Origin: an uncultured Pseudoxanthomonas sp.
GTDB taxonomy: Bacteria; Pseudomonadota; Gammaproteobacteria; Xanthomonadales; Xanthomonadaceae
DNA length: 15,133 nucleotides
NCBI GenBank assembly: GCA_946886405.1
Contig: CAMPIO010000085.1
Coordinates: 1 to 15,133, forward strand
Direction: 5' to 3'
Position numbers and translations under genes: made by a program. Below the pieces are notes generated by a model. It had not been told where the DNA came from and made no database searches. It saw only the letters and a list, made by a program, of their open reading frames with translations. Positions 1 to 7,231 of the stretch are shown piece after piece; position 1 is the first letter of the stretch; each line of letters begins with the position of its first letter.

Positions 1-94
1 GCTGGCGCACGTCCTCGATGGTGATGTAGCTGGAGATCTCGGTGTCGTACAGACGACGGTTGGGGTACTTCTTGATGATGCGGATCGCAGCCAT
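1..94 (-). CDS. phaR: Polyhydroxyalkanoate synthesis regulator PhaR, N-terminal part (truncated by window edge)
   Basis: Only the first 31 codons are in the window, read leftward from the ATG at 94-92. The peptide begins MAAIRIIKKYPNRRLYDTE and continues SSYITIEDVRQ, the hallmark of the PhaR DNA-binding/accumulation-regulator N-terminal domain (IKKYPNRRLYDT...SYITL.DV). PhaR proteins repress phasin and their own gene and sense PHA granules or oligomers; that is family knowledge. The gene lies downstream of phbB in the same direction, but a strong terminator at 209-239 separates them, so phaR probably has its own promoter in 95-208. Upstream of the ATG there is only a weak purine stretch (GAAGACTCA). 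The identification rests on a short but very characteristic segment. Confidence 0.88.
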   Translation of the reverse strand, partial: MAAIRIIKKYPNRRLYDTEISSYITIEDVRQ

Positions 95-193
95 TGAGTC
101 TTCGCTCTAAACGCGTATGGCAGCCAGCATGACGCAGCGCAACAGCCCTTGCAACAGGCCACACGGCAGGCGTGCCCTGTTCAGCCAGCGAAA

Positions 194-207
194 ATGCTGC
201 GCAGCAT
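194..207. promoter_or_regulatory. 14-bp perfect palindrome upstream of phaR, candidate PhaR operator
   Basis: ATGCTGCGCAGCAT is a perfect palindrome centred about 106 bases upstream of the phaR start. PhaR of Paracoccus and Rhodobacter is reported to bind TGC-rich sites of the CTGC...GCAG kind. Here the two halves are directly adjacent, without the usual 3-base spacer. Closer to phaR a direct repeat GCAACAG occurs at 139-145 and 151-157. On the minus strand the palindrome is also followed by TTTT, so it could be part of a second weak terminator. The regulatory role is inference. Confidence 0.35.
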
Positions 208-208
208 G

Positions 209-239
209 AAAACAGACGACGCCCCTGGCGGGGCGTCGT
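209..239 (-). terminator. Intrinsic terminator of phbB
   Basis: A perfect 10-bp GC-rich stem (ACGACGCCCC at 216-225 with GGGGCGTCGT at 230-239, 4-base loop) is followed in the leftward direction by CTGTTTTC. It lies about 30 bases past the phbB stop codon. It should end transcripts from gluQ-phbB before phaR. Confidence 0.8.
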
Positions 240-268
240 GGGAACCTTCGAACTGAGGCTTGCCGGCC

Positions 269-1009
269 TTACCAGCCCATGTGATGGCCACCGTTGATGT
301 CGAGGTTGGAACCGGTGATCCAGCTGGCCTGTTCGTCCACCAGGAAGGCCACCGCGTAGGCGATTTCCTCGGGCTTGCCGAGGCGGCCGGTGGGGATGTC
401 CGCCGCGATCTTGGCGCGGACTTCCTCCGGCACCGCCATCACCATGTCGGTCGCGACGTAACCCGGCGACACGGTGTTGACGGTGATGCCGAGCTTGGCG
501 TTCTCGCGTGCCAGCGAAATGGTGAAGCCGTGCATGCCGGCCTTGGCGGCGGCGTAGTTGGCCTGGCCGTACTGGCCCTTCAGACCGTTGATCGAGCTGA
601 TCTGGATGATGCGGCCCCACTTGCGCTCGCGCATGCCGTCGATGACCGGGCGGGTGACGTTGAACACCGAGTTGAGGTTGGTGTTGATGACATCGCCCCA
701 TTGGGTGGCCGACATCTTGTGGAAGGTGCCGTCGCGGGTGATGCCGGCATTGTTGATCAGTACCTCGACCGGGCCGAGCGTCTGCTCGACTTCCTTCACC
801 ATCGCCTGCGCTTCATCCGGCGACGTCACGTCGCCCTTGACCAGTGCGAAGTCGTAACCGTCGGCCTTCATCTGCGCCTGCCACGCGCGAGCCTTCTCTT
901 CGTTGCGGTAGTTGGTGGCGACCTTGTGGCCCATGTCGGCCAGCTTCTTGCAGATGGCGGTACCGATACCTCCGGTGCCGCCGGTGACCAGGGCGACGCG
1001 CGATGTCAT
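269..1009 (-). CDS. phbB: Acetoacetyl-CoA reductase (NADPH), PhbB/PhaB
   Basis: Short-chain dehydrogenase of 246 residues, the usual length of PhaB/PhbB, which reduces acetoacetyl-CoA to (R)-3-hydroxybutyryl-CoA with NADPH for polyhydroxybutyrate synthesis in the cytosol. Visible features are the Rossmann glycine motif TGGTGGIG (residues 9-16), NNAG (86-89), the catalytic serine region ISS (137-139) and YAAAK (Tyr152, Lys156). The C-terminal GGHHMGW is typical of PhbB rather than of FabG. The start was placed at MTSRVALVTGG because AAGGAG lies 9 bases upstream; an upstream in-frame start at 1048 would add 13 residues foreign to the family. It follows gluQ by 45 bases in the same direction, so the two may share a transcript, and it ends in a clear terminator. 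FabG activity is the alternative, but the PHA-type C terminus and the neighbouring phaR argue against it. Confidence 0.93.
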   Translation of the reverse strand: MTSRVALVTGGTGGIGTAICKKLADMGHKVATNYRNEEKARAWQAQMKADGYDFALVKGDVTSPDEAQAMVKEVEQTLGPVEVLINNAGITRDGTFHKMSATQWGDVINTNLNSVFNVTRPVIDGMRERKWGRIIQISSINGLKGQYGQANYAAAKAGMHGFTISLARENAKLGITVNTVSPGYVATDMVMAVPEEVRAKIAADIPTGRLGKPEEIAYAVAFLVDEQASWITGSNLDINGGHHMGW

Positions 1010-1054
1010 GTGGGGAATCTCCTTGGGCCGCCGCAAGTCGACGGCCACCCGATT

Positions 1055-1975
1055 CTAGACAGCGCCTGCGACAGGGTTGTTGTGCGCTGCAGCGAACGTA
1101 AGTGATGTCACTTTTGGAAGGTGATCCGGCCGGAATTCGCGTGTCGCGAATTTCATTGCGGACGCGATGGACGGGGCGCCGGCAAGGACGTTCGCTGGCT
1201 GGCCCAACGCCTCCCAGGCGGCGCGGAGGGCCGGCAGGGGCGCGGTGTCGTCGATGGGCAGTGCCGACATCGACTTCGACAGTTTGTCGCCGTGCGGATC
1301 GACGATCAGCGGCAGGTGCAGGTAGCGTGGCGTGGGCAGGGCGAGTGCCCGTTGCAGCAGGATCTGTCGCGGCGTGGAATCGAGCAGGTCCGCGCCGCGC
1401 ACGACATCGGTGATGCCCTGGTCGGCGTCGTCGATGACCACCGCCAACTGGTACGCCCAGAAGCCATCGGCGCGGCGCAGGACGACGTCGCCCACGTCGC
1501 GGTCCACCGGTTGCTCGACGCTACCCTGCAGGCCGTCCTCGAAGCTCACGCAGGCACCCTCCGCAACGCGCAGCCGGATGGCGGGCGCACGTGCAGGATC
1601 ATTGGCGACGCACGCGCGGTGGATGCCACCCACGGCGGCGAGATCGCTGCGACTGCAGCGGCACTCGAACGCACTGCCGTCAGCCAACAGTCGCGCCACG
1701 GCACCGGCGTACAGGTCATGGCGCGCGCTCTGCCATACCACCGACAGGTCGGAGACCATGCCGAACGCGGCCAGCGTATCCAGCTGCCGCTGCGCAGCGC
1801 CTGCGATTTCGCGCGGCGGATCGAGATCTTCCACGCGGACGATCCACTCGCCGTCGTGGTGTCGCGCCAGCAACCAGCTCCCCAGCGCGGCGACCAGGGA
1901 GCCGAAGTGCAACGGACCGGTGGGCGAGGGCGCGAAGCGGCCGCGGTAGCGAAGGGGGGGATCGGTCTCGGTCAT
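1055..1975 (-). CDS. gluQ: Glutamyl-Q tRNA(Asp) synthetase
   Basis: A 306-residue paralogue of the glutamyl-tRNA synthetase catalytic core without the anticodon-binding domain. GluQ/YadB enzymes activate glutamate and attach it to queuosine at position 34 of tRNA-Asp. The N terminus RGRFAPSPTGPLHFGSL carries the class I signature, with HFGS (23-26) as the HIGH equivalent, as in YadB. KLSKS (231-235) is the KMSKS equivalent. The zinc site is partly visible as Cys105, Cys107 and Cys122, with histidine near the position where a tyrosine is often found. The WAYQLAVVIDDADQGITDVVRG block (173-194) is highly conserved in the family. The ATG at 1975 gives a normal N terminus, although no good Shine-Dalgarno precedes it. 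E. coli places gluQ next to dksA; here it precedes phbB and is divergent from htpX. Confidence 0.95.
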   Translation of the reverse strand: MTETDPPLRYRGRFAPSPTGPLHFGSLVAALGSWLLARHHDGEWIVRVEDLDPPREIAGAAQRQLDTLAAFGMVSDLSVVWQSARHDLYAGAVARLLADGSAFECRCSRSDLAAVGGIHRACVANDPARAPAIRLRVAEGACVSFEDGLQGSVEQPVDRDVGDVVLRRADGFWAYQLAVVIDDADQGITDVVRGADLLDSTPRQILLQRALALPTPRYLHLPLIVDPHGDKLSKSMSALPIDDTAPLPALRAAWEALGQPANVLAGAPSIASAMKFATREFRPDHLPKVTSLTFAAAHNNPVAGAV

Positions 1976-2019
1976 TCGTCGAATAGGAAGGAAAGCTGAA
2001 CCACGCAGTCAGGCGGTTG

Positions 2020-2048
2020 CTTGAAATAGGCCTGTCGCAACCGCAATT
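2020..2048 (+). promoter_or_regulatory. Candidate sigma-32 (heat-shock) promoter of htpX
   Basis: CTTGAAA at 2020-2026 and CCGCAATT at 2041-2048 are 14 bases apart. The sigma-32 consensus is CTTGAAA, 11-16 bases, CCCCATNT; the first element is exact and the second matches at most positions. The site is about 50 bases upstream of the htpX start, and htpX is a known heat-shock gene in E. coli. Seen by eye only. A sigma-70 reading (TTGAAA at 2021 with a very poor -10) fits less well. Confidence 0.45.
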
Positions 2049-2095
2049 CTGCGGCGTTGTCGTTCACTTTTGCACGCCCCCTGGAGATCCGAACC

Positions 2096-2977
2096 GTGTT
2101 CACGCGTGTTGCCTTGTTCCTTGCCACCAATTTCGCCGTCCTGGTGCTGGCGGGCATCGTCATGTCCCTCTTCGGCGTGAATCCGAACCAGATGGGCGGT
2201 CTGCTGGTGTTCGCGGCCGTGTTCGGTTTCGGTGGATCGCTGATCTCGCTGCTGACCTCGAAGTGGATGGCCAAGCGCGCCACCGGCGCGCAGGTGATCG
2301 AACAGCCGCGCAACGACACCGAGCGCTGGCTGGTGACCACTGTGCAGCGCCAGGCGCAGGCGGCCGGTATCGGCATGCCCGAGGTCGCGGTGTACGACGC
2401 CCCCGAGATCAACGCGTTCGCCACCGGCGCCAACCGCAACAATGCGCTGGTGGCCGTGTCCACCGGCTTGCTGCGGCAGATGAACCAGGATGAGGCCGAG
2501 GCCGTACTGGGTCACGAAGTAGCCCACATCGCCAACGGCGACATGGTGACCATGGCGCTGCTGCAGGGTGTGCTGAACACCTTCGTGATCGTGCTGGCGC
2601 GCGTGGTGGGCGGCATCGTCGATGGTTTCCTGTCGGGCAACCGCGAGGGCGGCGGCCGGGGGTTCGGCTACTACATCATCGTGATGGTGCTGGAAGTGGT
2701 GTTCGGCCTGTTCGCCACGATGATCGCGATGTGGTTCTCGCGTCGCCGCGAGTTCCGCGCCGACCATGGCGGTGCCACGCTGGCCGGCCGGCAGAAGATG
2801 ATCGCCGCGCTGGAACGCCTGGGCCAGCAGCAGCGCCCGAGCACGCTGCCGGCGCAGGTGGAAGCCTTCGGCATCGCCGGGGGCATCGGCCAGGGCATGA
2901 AGAAGCTGTTCCTCAGCCATCCGCCGCTGGAAGACCGCATCGCCGCGCTGCGAGCGCAGCAGGGCACCTTCGCCTGA
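2096..2977 (+). CDS. htpX: Membrane zinc metalloprotease HtpX
   Basis: M48-family integral membrane protease that cleaves misfolded inner-membrane proteins alongside FtsH. Starting at the GTG at 2096 gives 293 residues, the same length as E. coli HtpX, and the family N terminus [16 protein letters not shown] lies 9 bases upstream. An in-frame ATG at 2057 would add 13 non-family residues. Hydrophobic segments are visible at about 4-24, 34-54, 155-177 and 192-213. HEVAH (140-144) holds two zinc ligands and the catalytic glutamate, and Glu219 in [12 protein letters not shown] is the third ligand. The C-terminal [14 protein letters not shown] is also family-typical. It is divergent from gluQ with a 120-base gap that contains a heat-shock-like promoter, and it ends in a strong terminator. 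Confidence 0.96.
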   Translation: MFTRVALFLATNFAVLVLAGIVMSLFGVNPNQMGGLLVFAAVFGFGGSLISLLTSKWMAKRATGAQVIEQPRNDTERWLVTTVQRQAQAAGIGMPEVAVYDAPEINAFATGANRNNALVAVSTGLLRQMNQDEAEAVLGHEVAHIANGDMVTMALLQGVLNTFVIVLARVVGGIVDGFLSGNREGGGRGFGYYIIVMVLEVVFGLFATMIAMWFSRRREFRADHGGATLAGRQKMIAALERLGQQQRPSTLPAQVEAFGIAGGIGQGMKKLFLSHPPLEDRIAALRAQQGTFA

Positions 2978-3000
2978 TCGCGTTCTGCATGCAGTGAAAG

Positions 3001-3030
3001 AAAAACCCGCCGGAAGGCGGGTTTTTTCTT
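3001..3030 (+). terminator. Intrinsic terminator of htpX, probably bidirectional
   Basis: The stem AAAAACCCGCC (3001-3011) and GGCGGGTTTTT (3016-3026) has a GGAA tetraloop and continues in T-rich sequence (TTTTTTCTTTT from 3022). It lies 24 bases after the htpX stop. The A-rich left arm also gives a T-run on the minus strand, so it could stop transcripts from the convergent fimX gene. Confidence 0.9.
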
Positions 3031-3036
3031 TTCCGC

Positions 3037-3117
3037 TTTTGTAGGAGCGGGCCATGCCCGCGATGCCCTTCATCGGTGGTCTTGAAAGCATCGCGGGCAT
3101 GGCCCGCTCCTACAAAA
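3037..3117. repeat. Paired palindromic intergenic repeat, GTAGGAGCG family (copy 1)
   Basis: Two perfect 30-base inverted copies (3037-3066 and 3088-3117) flank a 21-base centre. Each begins TTTTGTAGGAGCG and ends CGCGATGC. Each half is itself a hairpin, GCGGGC / GCCCGC around CAT. It lies between the convergent htpX and fimX genes, just past the htpX terminator. It resembles the REP-like repeats that are common in Xanthomonadaceae and Pseudomonas genomes. Three related elements occur in this window. Confidence 0.85.
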
Positions 3118-3148
3118 GCAACAGGGCGATCACAAAGGTCAGGGGCGG

Positions 3149-5224
3149 TCAGCTGAAGTCGTAGTTCATCGCCGGGCCGGGCGCGGCCAGGAAATTGCCT
3201 TCCACGTAGTCGAGGCTGGCGGTGAACAGGAAGGACATCGTCGCCGCATCCTGCACATGTTCGGCCACCGTCAGGATGCCCAGTGCCTGCGCGCGCTCGG
3301 CGATCTCGCGGATCTTCTGCTGGTGCTCGACGTTCTTGCCCAGGTCTTCGCTGAAGACGCGGTCGATCTTGAGGAAGGTCGGCTGGAAGTGCGAGAGCAA
3401 CTGGAACGAGTCCAGGCCGGCGCCGAAGTGCTCCAGGCCGACCTGGCAGCCCAGCTTGGCGGCGGCCGACTGGAACGCCTGCGCCTGGCGCAGATGCGTG
3501 AACACCTTGGCTTCCGGCGTCTGCAGCCAGAGGCGGTCGCCGGGCACGTCGTGCGCGGCGAGTTGCCTGGCGATGAGATCGAGCAGGCGGTTGTCGGCGA
3601 ACGAAGCCGGGCTGACCTTCACCACCATGCGCGTGTCGTGGCCGGCACGCTTGCGTTCGGCCAGCACTTCAATGGCCCGGTTGACGACCCAGCGGTCGAT
3701 CGCGTCGAGCAGGCCGTTTTCTTCGGCAATGCCGATGAAGGACTGCGGCAGCACGACCTCGCCATTGGATTCCAGCCGCAGCAGCGCCTCGTACACCTCG
3801 CCGGGCTCGCCCTGCAGGCTGACTACGGGCTGGTAGTGCAGGCGGAAGCTGCCGTCCTGCAAGGCGCTCTGCAGGCGCTGGATCCAGTTCTGGACGCGCT
3901 CCTCCTCGGCCCGGTCGACGGCGCCGGGGTCGAAGATCTCGATGCGGTTGCCGCCCAGGTTGGTGGCGGTCTGCAGGCAGTCGGTGGCGCGGGTCAGCAC
4001 CGGGCCGACACTGGCGATCTTCTCGCCGATCTGCACGCCGCCGATGCTTGCCGTGACCGACGCCGAACGTTCGCCCACGTTGAACACGTGCGAGGCGTAG
4101 GATGCCCGCAGTTTCTCGGCGAGCGTCGCCGTCTGCGCGTGGTTGCCCCGCAGCAGCACCGCGAACGTACGTTCACCGAAGCGTGCGGCAAGGGTGCCTT
4201 CGTCGAGCTTTTCGGACAGGCGCGCCCCGAGGGCGGCGGCCAGCGCGTCGGCCGAGTCGATGCCGATCTCGGACAGCAGGCGCTGGTAGTGGTCGGGCTC
4301 AAGCAGCAGCAGGGCGTACTGGTCCTCGCCCCGGGCCACCTGGGCCACTGCGTTTTCCAGTTCGCGCAGGAAGGTGGGGCGGTTGAGCAGGCCGGTGACC
4401 ATGTCGCGCTGGCGCAGGTCTTCGACCTCGCGGGCCAGTTCGGGGTCGAATTCCTCGCGGCGGCGGAACACCACCTGCACGCAGGCTTCGCCCTCGTAGG
4501 TCGCGGTGGCGAATTCCAGCGTGGCGGGGAAGCTGTCGCCGTCGATGCTGCGGGCTTCCAGTTCGAAGCGCGGCGGTGGCGGTTCGCCCTTGCTGAGCTT
4601 CTTCAGCAGCGCCTTGAAGTCGCTGACGTACTGCGGGCCGACCAGGTCCAGCAGCGACAGGCCTTCCACGTCCTCGAACGATTCGAAACCGAACATCTCG
4701 AGGTAAGCGTCGTTGGCACGGATGTGCATGCCTTCGTGGATGTAGGCGATCGGATCGCGCGAGGAAGAGATCAGCGCGTCGCAACGCCGCTCGGTCTCGC
4801 GCATCTGGCCTTCCAGCCGGCGCTGGGAACGGCGCGCATCGAGGTCTGCCCATTCGCGACGCAGCACCGTCAGCACGTGTTCCGGACGACCGCGCAGGGC
4901 GACGGCGCGCGCGCCAGCAGCCTGGTCGGCGAGCACGTCGGCTTCGCTGATGGCGTCGGCCAGCACGATCACCGGGATGTCCTTGCCGCTGGCGTCGACC
5001 TGGCCCAGCACGGTGGCCAGTGGAATGCCCTTGGCGCTCCGCGAGGCGAGCAGCAGGTCCATCGGCTGGCCGGCCACCATCTGCCCCAGCTCGCCCGCGT
5101 CGAGCGGTCGCAGGGGGCGAACGGCGATGCCGCCGTTGCGCAGCGTTGAGACGATGGCTTCCGCGTCCTCCGCGCTGTCGTCCACCAGGGTCAGTCGTAG
5201 CGTGGTGTCTTTGCCGATCTGCAT
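3149..5224 (-). CDS. fimX: FimX-like c-di-GMP receptor (degenerate REC-PAS-GGDEF-EAL), type IV pilus regulator
   Basis: A 691-residue protein, the size and domain order of FimX from Pseudomonas and Xanthomonas, which binds c-di-GMP through its EAL domain and controls type IV pilus assembly and twitching with PilZ and PilB. The REC-like domain (about 8-125) has LLLAS where the phospho-aspartate should be. A PAS domain covers about 145-255. The GGDEF domain (about 270-430) has GERTF (350-354) in place of the active-site motif. In the EAL domain (about 445-685) EALLRL (479-484) is kept, but the usual metal and catalytic residues are altered: VKVS for the Asn site, EHFG (598-601) for DDFG, AEHVQ for AEGVE; LKID is kept. 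It should therefore bind rather than make or degrade c-di-GMP. The ATG at 5224 was chosen because the domain starts there and a promoter lies just upstream; an in-frame start at 5410 would run into epmB. Confidence 0.86.
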   Translation of the reverse strand: MQIGKDTTLRLTLVDDSAEDAEAIVSTLRNGGIAVRPLRPLDAGELGQMVAGQPMDLLLASRSAKGIPLATVLGQVDASGKDIPVIVLADAISEADVLADQAAGARAVALRGRPEHVLTVLRREWADLDARRSQRRLEGQMRETERRCDALISSSRDPIAYIHEGMHIRANDAYLEMFGFESFEDVEGLSLLDLVGPQYVSDFKALLKKLSKGEPPPPRFELEARSIDGDSFPATLEFATATYEGEACVQVVFRRREEFDPELAREVEDLRQRDMVTGLLNRPTFLRELENAVAQVARGEDQYALLLLEPDHYQRLLSEIGIDSADALAAALGARLSEKLDEGTLAARFGERTFAVLLRGNHAQTATLAEKLRASYASHVFNVGERSASVTASIGGVQIGEKIASVGPVLTRATDCLQTATNLGGNRIEIFDPGAVDRAEEERVQNWIQRLQSALQDGSFRLHYQPVVSLQGEPGEVYEALLRLESNGEVVLPQSFIGIAEENGLLDAIDRWVVNRAIEVLAERKRAGHDTRMVVKVSPASFADNRLLDLIARQLAAHDVPGDRLWLQTPEAKVFTHLRQAQAFQSAAAKLGCQVGLEHFGAGLDSFQLLSHFQPTFLKIDRVFSEDLGKNVEHQQKIREIAERAQALGILTVAEHVQDAATMSFLFTASLDYVEGNFLAAPGPAMNYDFS

Positions 5225-5250
5225 GCAGCGTGTCCGCGAGGGGTGCGCGT

Positions 5251-5280
5251 TTAATACCTGAACGCGGCAGGTGAGTCCAA
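5251..5280 (-). promoter_or_regulatory. Sigma-70-type promoter of fimX
   Basis: On the minus strand TTGGAC (5280-5275) is followed after 18 bases by TATTAA (5256-5251). Transcription would begin near 5244, giving a leader of about 20 bases before the ATG at 5224. This suggests fimX is transcribed independently of epmB, which ends 97 bases upstream. Confidence 0.6.
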
Positions 5281-5321
5281 TGCAGCCGTCCCAGATGCGC
5301 ACACGGCCTGTGGTCGATGCG

Positions 5322-6341
5322 TCAAAGCGGGCGCTTGCCGGTATCCCCGGCCACTTCCCGCACCAGCCTTGGCACGAGGTAACCGGACAGGCGGGAAGCC
5401 AGGCCGGCATGCAGCGCTTTCGCGCGTGCGTCGTCGACCTCGAAATGCGCGGCGCCGGCCACCCGGTCCACCTGGTGCAGGTAATACGGCAGTACCCCCG
5501 CCGCGAAGCCTCGCTCGCTCAGGGCGCAGAGCGCCTCGACATCGTCGTTCACGCCACGCAACAGCACCGCCTGGTTCAGCAGGTGCACGCCGGCATCACG
5601 CAAGCGCGCGAGTGCGGCGTCCACCGTGTCGTCGAACTCGTTGGCATGGTTGGCATGGATGACCAGCGTCACCGGCCACGGCAGGCCCGCCAGCCAGGCC
5701 AGCAGGCCGTCGTCGATGCGCTCGGGCAGGACCACGGGCAGGCGACTGTGGATGCGCAGCCGGCGCAGGTGGGGAACGCCGGTCAGGGCGTCGGTCAGCT
5801 CGGCGAGCTTGGCGTTCGACAGCGACAGAGGATCGCCGCCGGACAGCAATACCTCGTCGATGTCGCTGTCCTTGCGGATCAGATCCACCGCCTCGCGCCA
5901 ACCGTCGCGCGCGGCCGTTTCTTCGGAATAGGGGAAATGGCGGCGGAAGCAGTAGCGGCAATGGATGGCACAGCTGCCGGTGGCCACGAGAAGCGCACGG
6001 CCGCGGTATTTCTGGATCACACCGCTCCCGGTGCGGGCCGCACCGTCGCCCACCGCATCCAGACCGTAGCCGGGCGCCGGCTGCATCTCGTCATCCAGTG
6101 GCAGAACCTGGCGCAGCAACGGGTCGCGAGCATCGCCGTGCCGCATGCGGGCCACGAAGCCGCGCGGAACACGCAGTGGGAACTGCGCCGCCGCTTCGTC
6201 GGATACGCGGTCGGCGAGCGCTGTCAGTCCCAGCAGGGCGAGCAACTCGCGCGGGTCACGCACGGCGTCGCGCCAGGCCTGCTGCCAACGCGGCGCGGCC
6301 AGCGGGGCGGGCTGTCGGGGTTCGGGGGCTGCGGTTATCAT
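5322..6341 (-). CDS. epmB: EF-P lysyl modification enzyme: lysine 2,3-aminomutase-like EpmB
   Basis: A radical-SAM, PLP-dependent enzyme of 339 residues that converts (S)-alpha-lysine to (R)-beta-lysine; EpmA then attaches this to EF-P. The cluster motif is Cys124-x3-Cys128-x2-Cys131 in [15 protein letters not shown], the pattern of KamA/Epm[12 protein letters not shown] and the [15 protein letters not shown] block are conserved. The protein lacks the long N- and C-terminal extensions of catabolic lysine 2,3-aminomutases. Start MITAAP (6341) agrees with family length but has no Shine-Dalgarno; a GTG at 6386 would add 15 residues rich in Arg and Thr. It is divergent from efp, which encodes its target, with a 103-base gap. 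The stop is 97 bases upstream of fimX. The ligase epmA is not in this window. Confidence 0.94.
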   Translation of the reverse strand: MITAAPEPRQPAPLAAPRWQQAWRDAVRDPRELLALLGLTALADRVSDEAAAQFPLRVPRGFVARMRHGDARDPLLRQVLPLDDEMQPAPGYGLDAVGDGAARTGSGVIQKYRGRALLVATGSCAIHCRYCFRRHFPYSEETAARDGWREAVDLIRKDSDIDEVLLSGGDPLSLSNAKLAELTDALTGVPHLRRLRIHSRLPVVLPERIDDGLLAWLAGLPWPVTLVIHANHANEFDDTVDAALARLRDAGVHLLNQAVLLRGVNDDVEALCALSERGFAAGVLPYYLHQVDRVAGAAHFEVDDARAKALHAGLASRLSGYLVPRLVREVAGDTGKRPL

Positions 6342-6360
6342 GTCGGGTCTGAAAACAAGC

Positions 6361-6380
6361 ACCCGCCGGGTCCGGCGGGT
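6361..6380. promoter_or_regulatory. GC-rich hairpin in the divergent efp/epmB gap
   Basis: ACCCGCCGG (6361-6369) pairs perfectly with CCGGCGGGT (6372-6380). In the epmB direction it is followed by GCTTGTTTTC, which looks like an intrinsic terminator placed before epmB. A -10-like TAGAAT lies on the minus strand at 6392-6387, so transcription could begin at the foot of the hairpin. A second, weaker hairpin (GCCGC 6401-6405 with GCGGC 6411-6415) follows toward efp. Attenuation of epmB is possible but unproven. Confidence 0.4.
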
Positions 6381-6444
6381 TCCCACATTCTATCCGGCCG
6401 GCCGCCTTGAGCGGCGGGTACGCCTTACCTCCAGGAGCAGCAGC

Positions 6445-7011
6445 ATGGCCAGTTACGGCATGAACGACGTCAAGAACGGGATGAAGATCCTGATCCACAA
6501 CGAGCCGGCGATCATCAGCGACACGGAATACGTCAAGCCGGGCAAGGGCCAGGCGTTCACCCGCGTGAAGTACCGCCTCATCAAGAGCGGCCGCGTGCAG
6601 GAAATCACGATGAAGAGCACCGACTCCGTCGAGGCGGCCGACGTCGTGGATACCGACATGCAGTACCTGTACTCCGATGGCGAGTACTGGCACTTCATGC
6701 AGCAGGAAACCTTCGAGCAGGTGCAGGCCGACAAGGCCGGCATGGGCGGCGCCGAGAAGTGGCTGAAGGGCGAGGAAGACTGCGTGGTGACCCTGTGGAA
6801 CGGCAACCCGATCCAGGTGACCCCGCCGAATTTCGTCGAGCTGCAGATCACCGAGACCGACCCGGGCGTGAAGGGTGACACCGCCGGTACGGGCGGCAAG
6901 CCCGCCACGCTGGAAACCGGCGCGGTCGTGCGCGTGCCCCTGTTCGTCGGCCAGGAAGAGATCATCAAGGTCGACACCCGTACCGGCGAATACGTCAGCC
7001 GCGTCAAGTGA
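6445..7011 (+). CDS. efp: Translation elongation factor P
   Basis: A 188-residue EF-P, the usual length. It binds between the ribosomal P and E sites and relieves stalling at polyproline stretches. The modification loop is [10 protein letters not shown] with Lys34 at the tip, the residue beta-lysylated by EpmA/EpmB in E. coli-type systems. The KOW-like N-terminal domain is followed by two OB domains; [11 protein letters not shown] and the C-terminal [13 protein letters not shown] are diagnostic. The ATG at 6445 has AGGAG seven bases upstream; the frame stays open further 5' to 6145, but that stretch overlaps epmB and is not family sequence. The stop codon overlaps the next small gene. Presence of Lys34 and adjacent epmB indicates the beta-lysine pathway rather than rhamnosylation (EarP/Arg32). 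Confidence 0.98.
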   Translation: MASYGMNDVKNGMKILIHNEPAIISDTEYVKPGKGQAFTRVKYRLIKSGRVQEITMKSTDSVEAADVVDTDMQYLYSDGEYWHFMQQETFEQVQADKAGMGGAEKWLKGEEDCVVTLWNGNPIQVTPPNFVELQITETDPGVKGDTAGTGGKPATLETGAVVRVPLFVGQEEIIKVDTRTGEYVSRVK

Positions 7012-7220
7012 TGGGGCAGCTCGCGCTGTACCTGGGCGTCTGGGCCGTCGGCGTGTTGCTTGCCGGGCTGGGCGTGATGCTGTGCTGGAATGCCAGCCTG
7101 GCGCACCTCTTCCCGGGTGTGCCGCGGCTGGGCTATGGCCGCGCGCTGGCGCTGATGCTGCTGTGCTGGCTGCTGTTCGGGGCCGGTGCCATCGGCCTGA
7201 CCTACACGCTGGGATTCTGA
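7011..7220 (+). CDS. Small two-helix membrane protein of unknown function
   Basis: A 69-residue hydrophobic protein that I do not recognise. Its ATG shares one base with the efp stop (TGATG), and a GTG at 7008 overlaps it by four bases. No Shine-Dalgarno is visible, so translation is probably coupled to efp. Two hydrophobic stretches are seen, roughly residues 4-26 and 44-66, with a short polar linker (HLFPGVPRLGYGR) that carries the positive charges. The next gene begins 11 bases after its stop, so the three look co-transcribed. There is one cysteine in each helix (CWN and CWLL). The base composition matches the neighbours. It could be a real small inner-membrane protein; the tight spacing supports this. 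Confidence 0.72.
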   Translation: MGQLALYLGVWAVGVLLAGLGVMLCWNASLAHLFPGVPRLGYGRALALMLLCWLLFGAGAIGLTYTLGF

Positions 7221-7231
7221 GCCGAGGCCCC

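Noticed and set aside
2009..3100. 363-codon minus-strand frame opposite htpX
   Set aside because: Starts inside the palindromic repeat and is antisense to a textbook HtpX; no domain.
3037..3117. Inverted repeats as a CRISPR array or insertion-sequence ends
   Set aside because: Only two inverted arms per site with no regular spacers, and no transposase lies between the arms; the structure fits REP-like elements.
3257..5149. 630-codon open frame on the plus strand opposite fimX
   Set aside because: It mirrors the codon pattern of fimX in high-GC DNA, encodes a low-complexity Gln/Ala/Val/His-rich string without any domain, and lacks a start signal.
3149..5224. Active diguanylate cyclase/phosphodiesterase
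   Set aside because: Key catalytic residues in both GGDEF and EAL domains are replaced, so an enzymatic call is not supported.
6339..6389. Short leader peptide MWEPAGPGG... as a proline sensor for EF-P
   Set aside because: Its ATG overlaps the predicted -10 element, has no ribosome site and contains no consecutive prolines, the context that needs EF-P.
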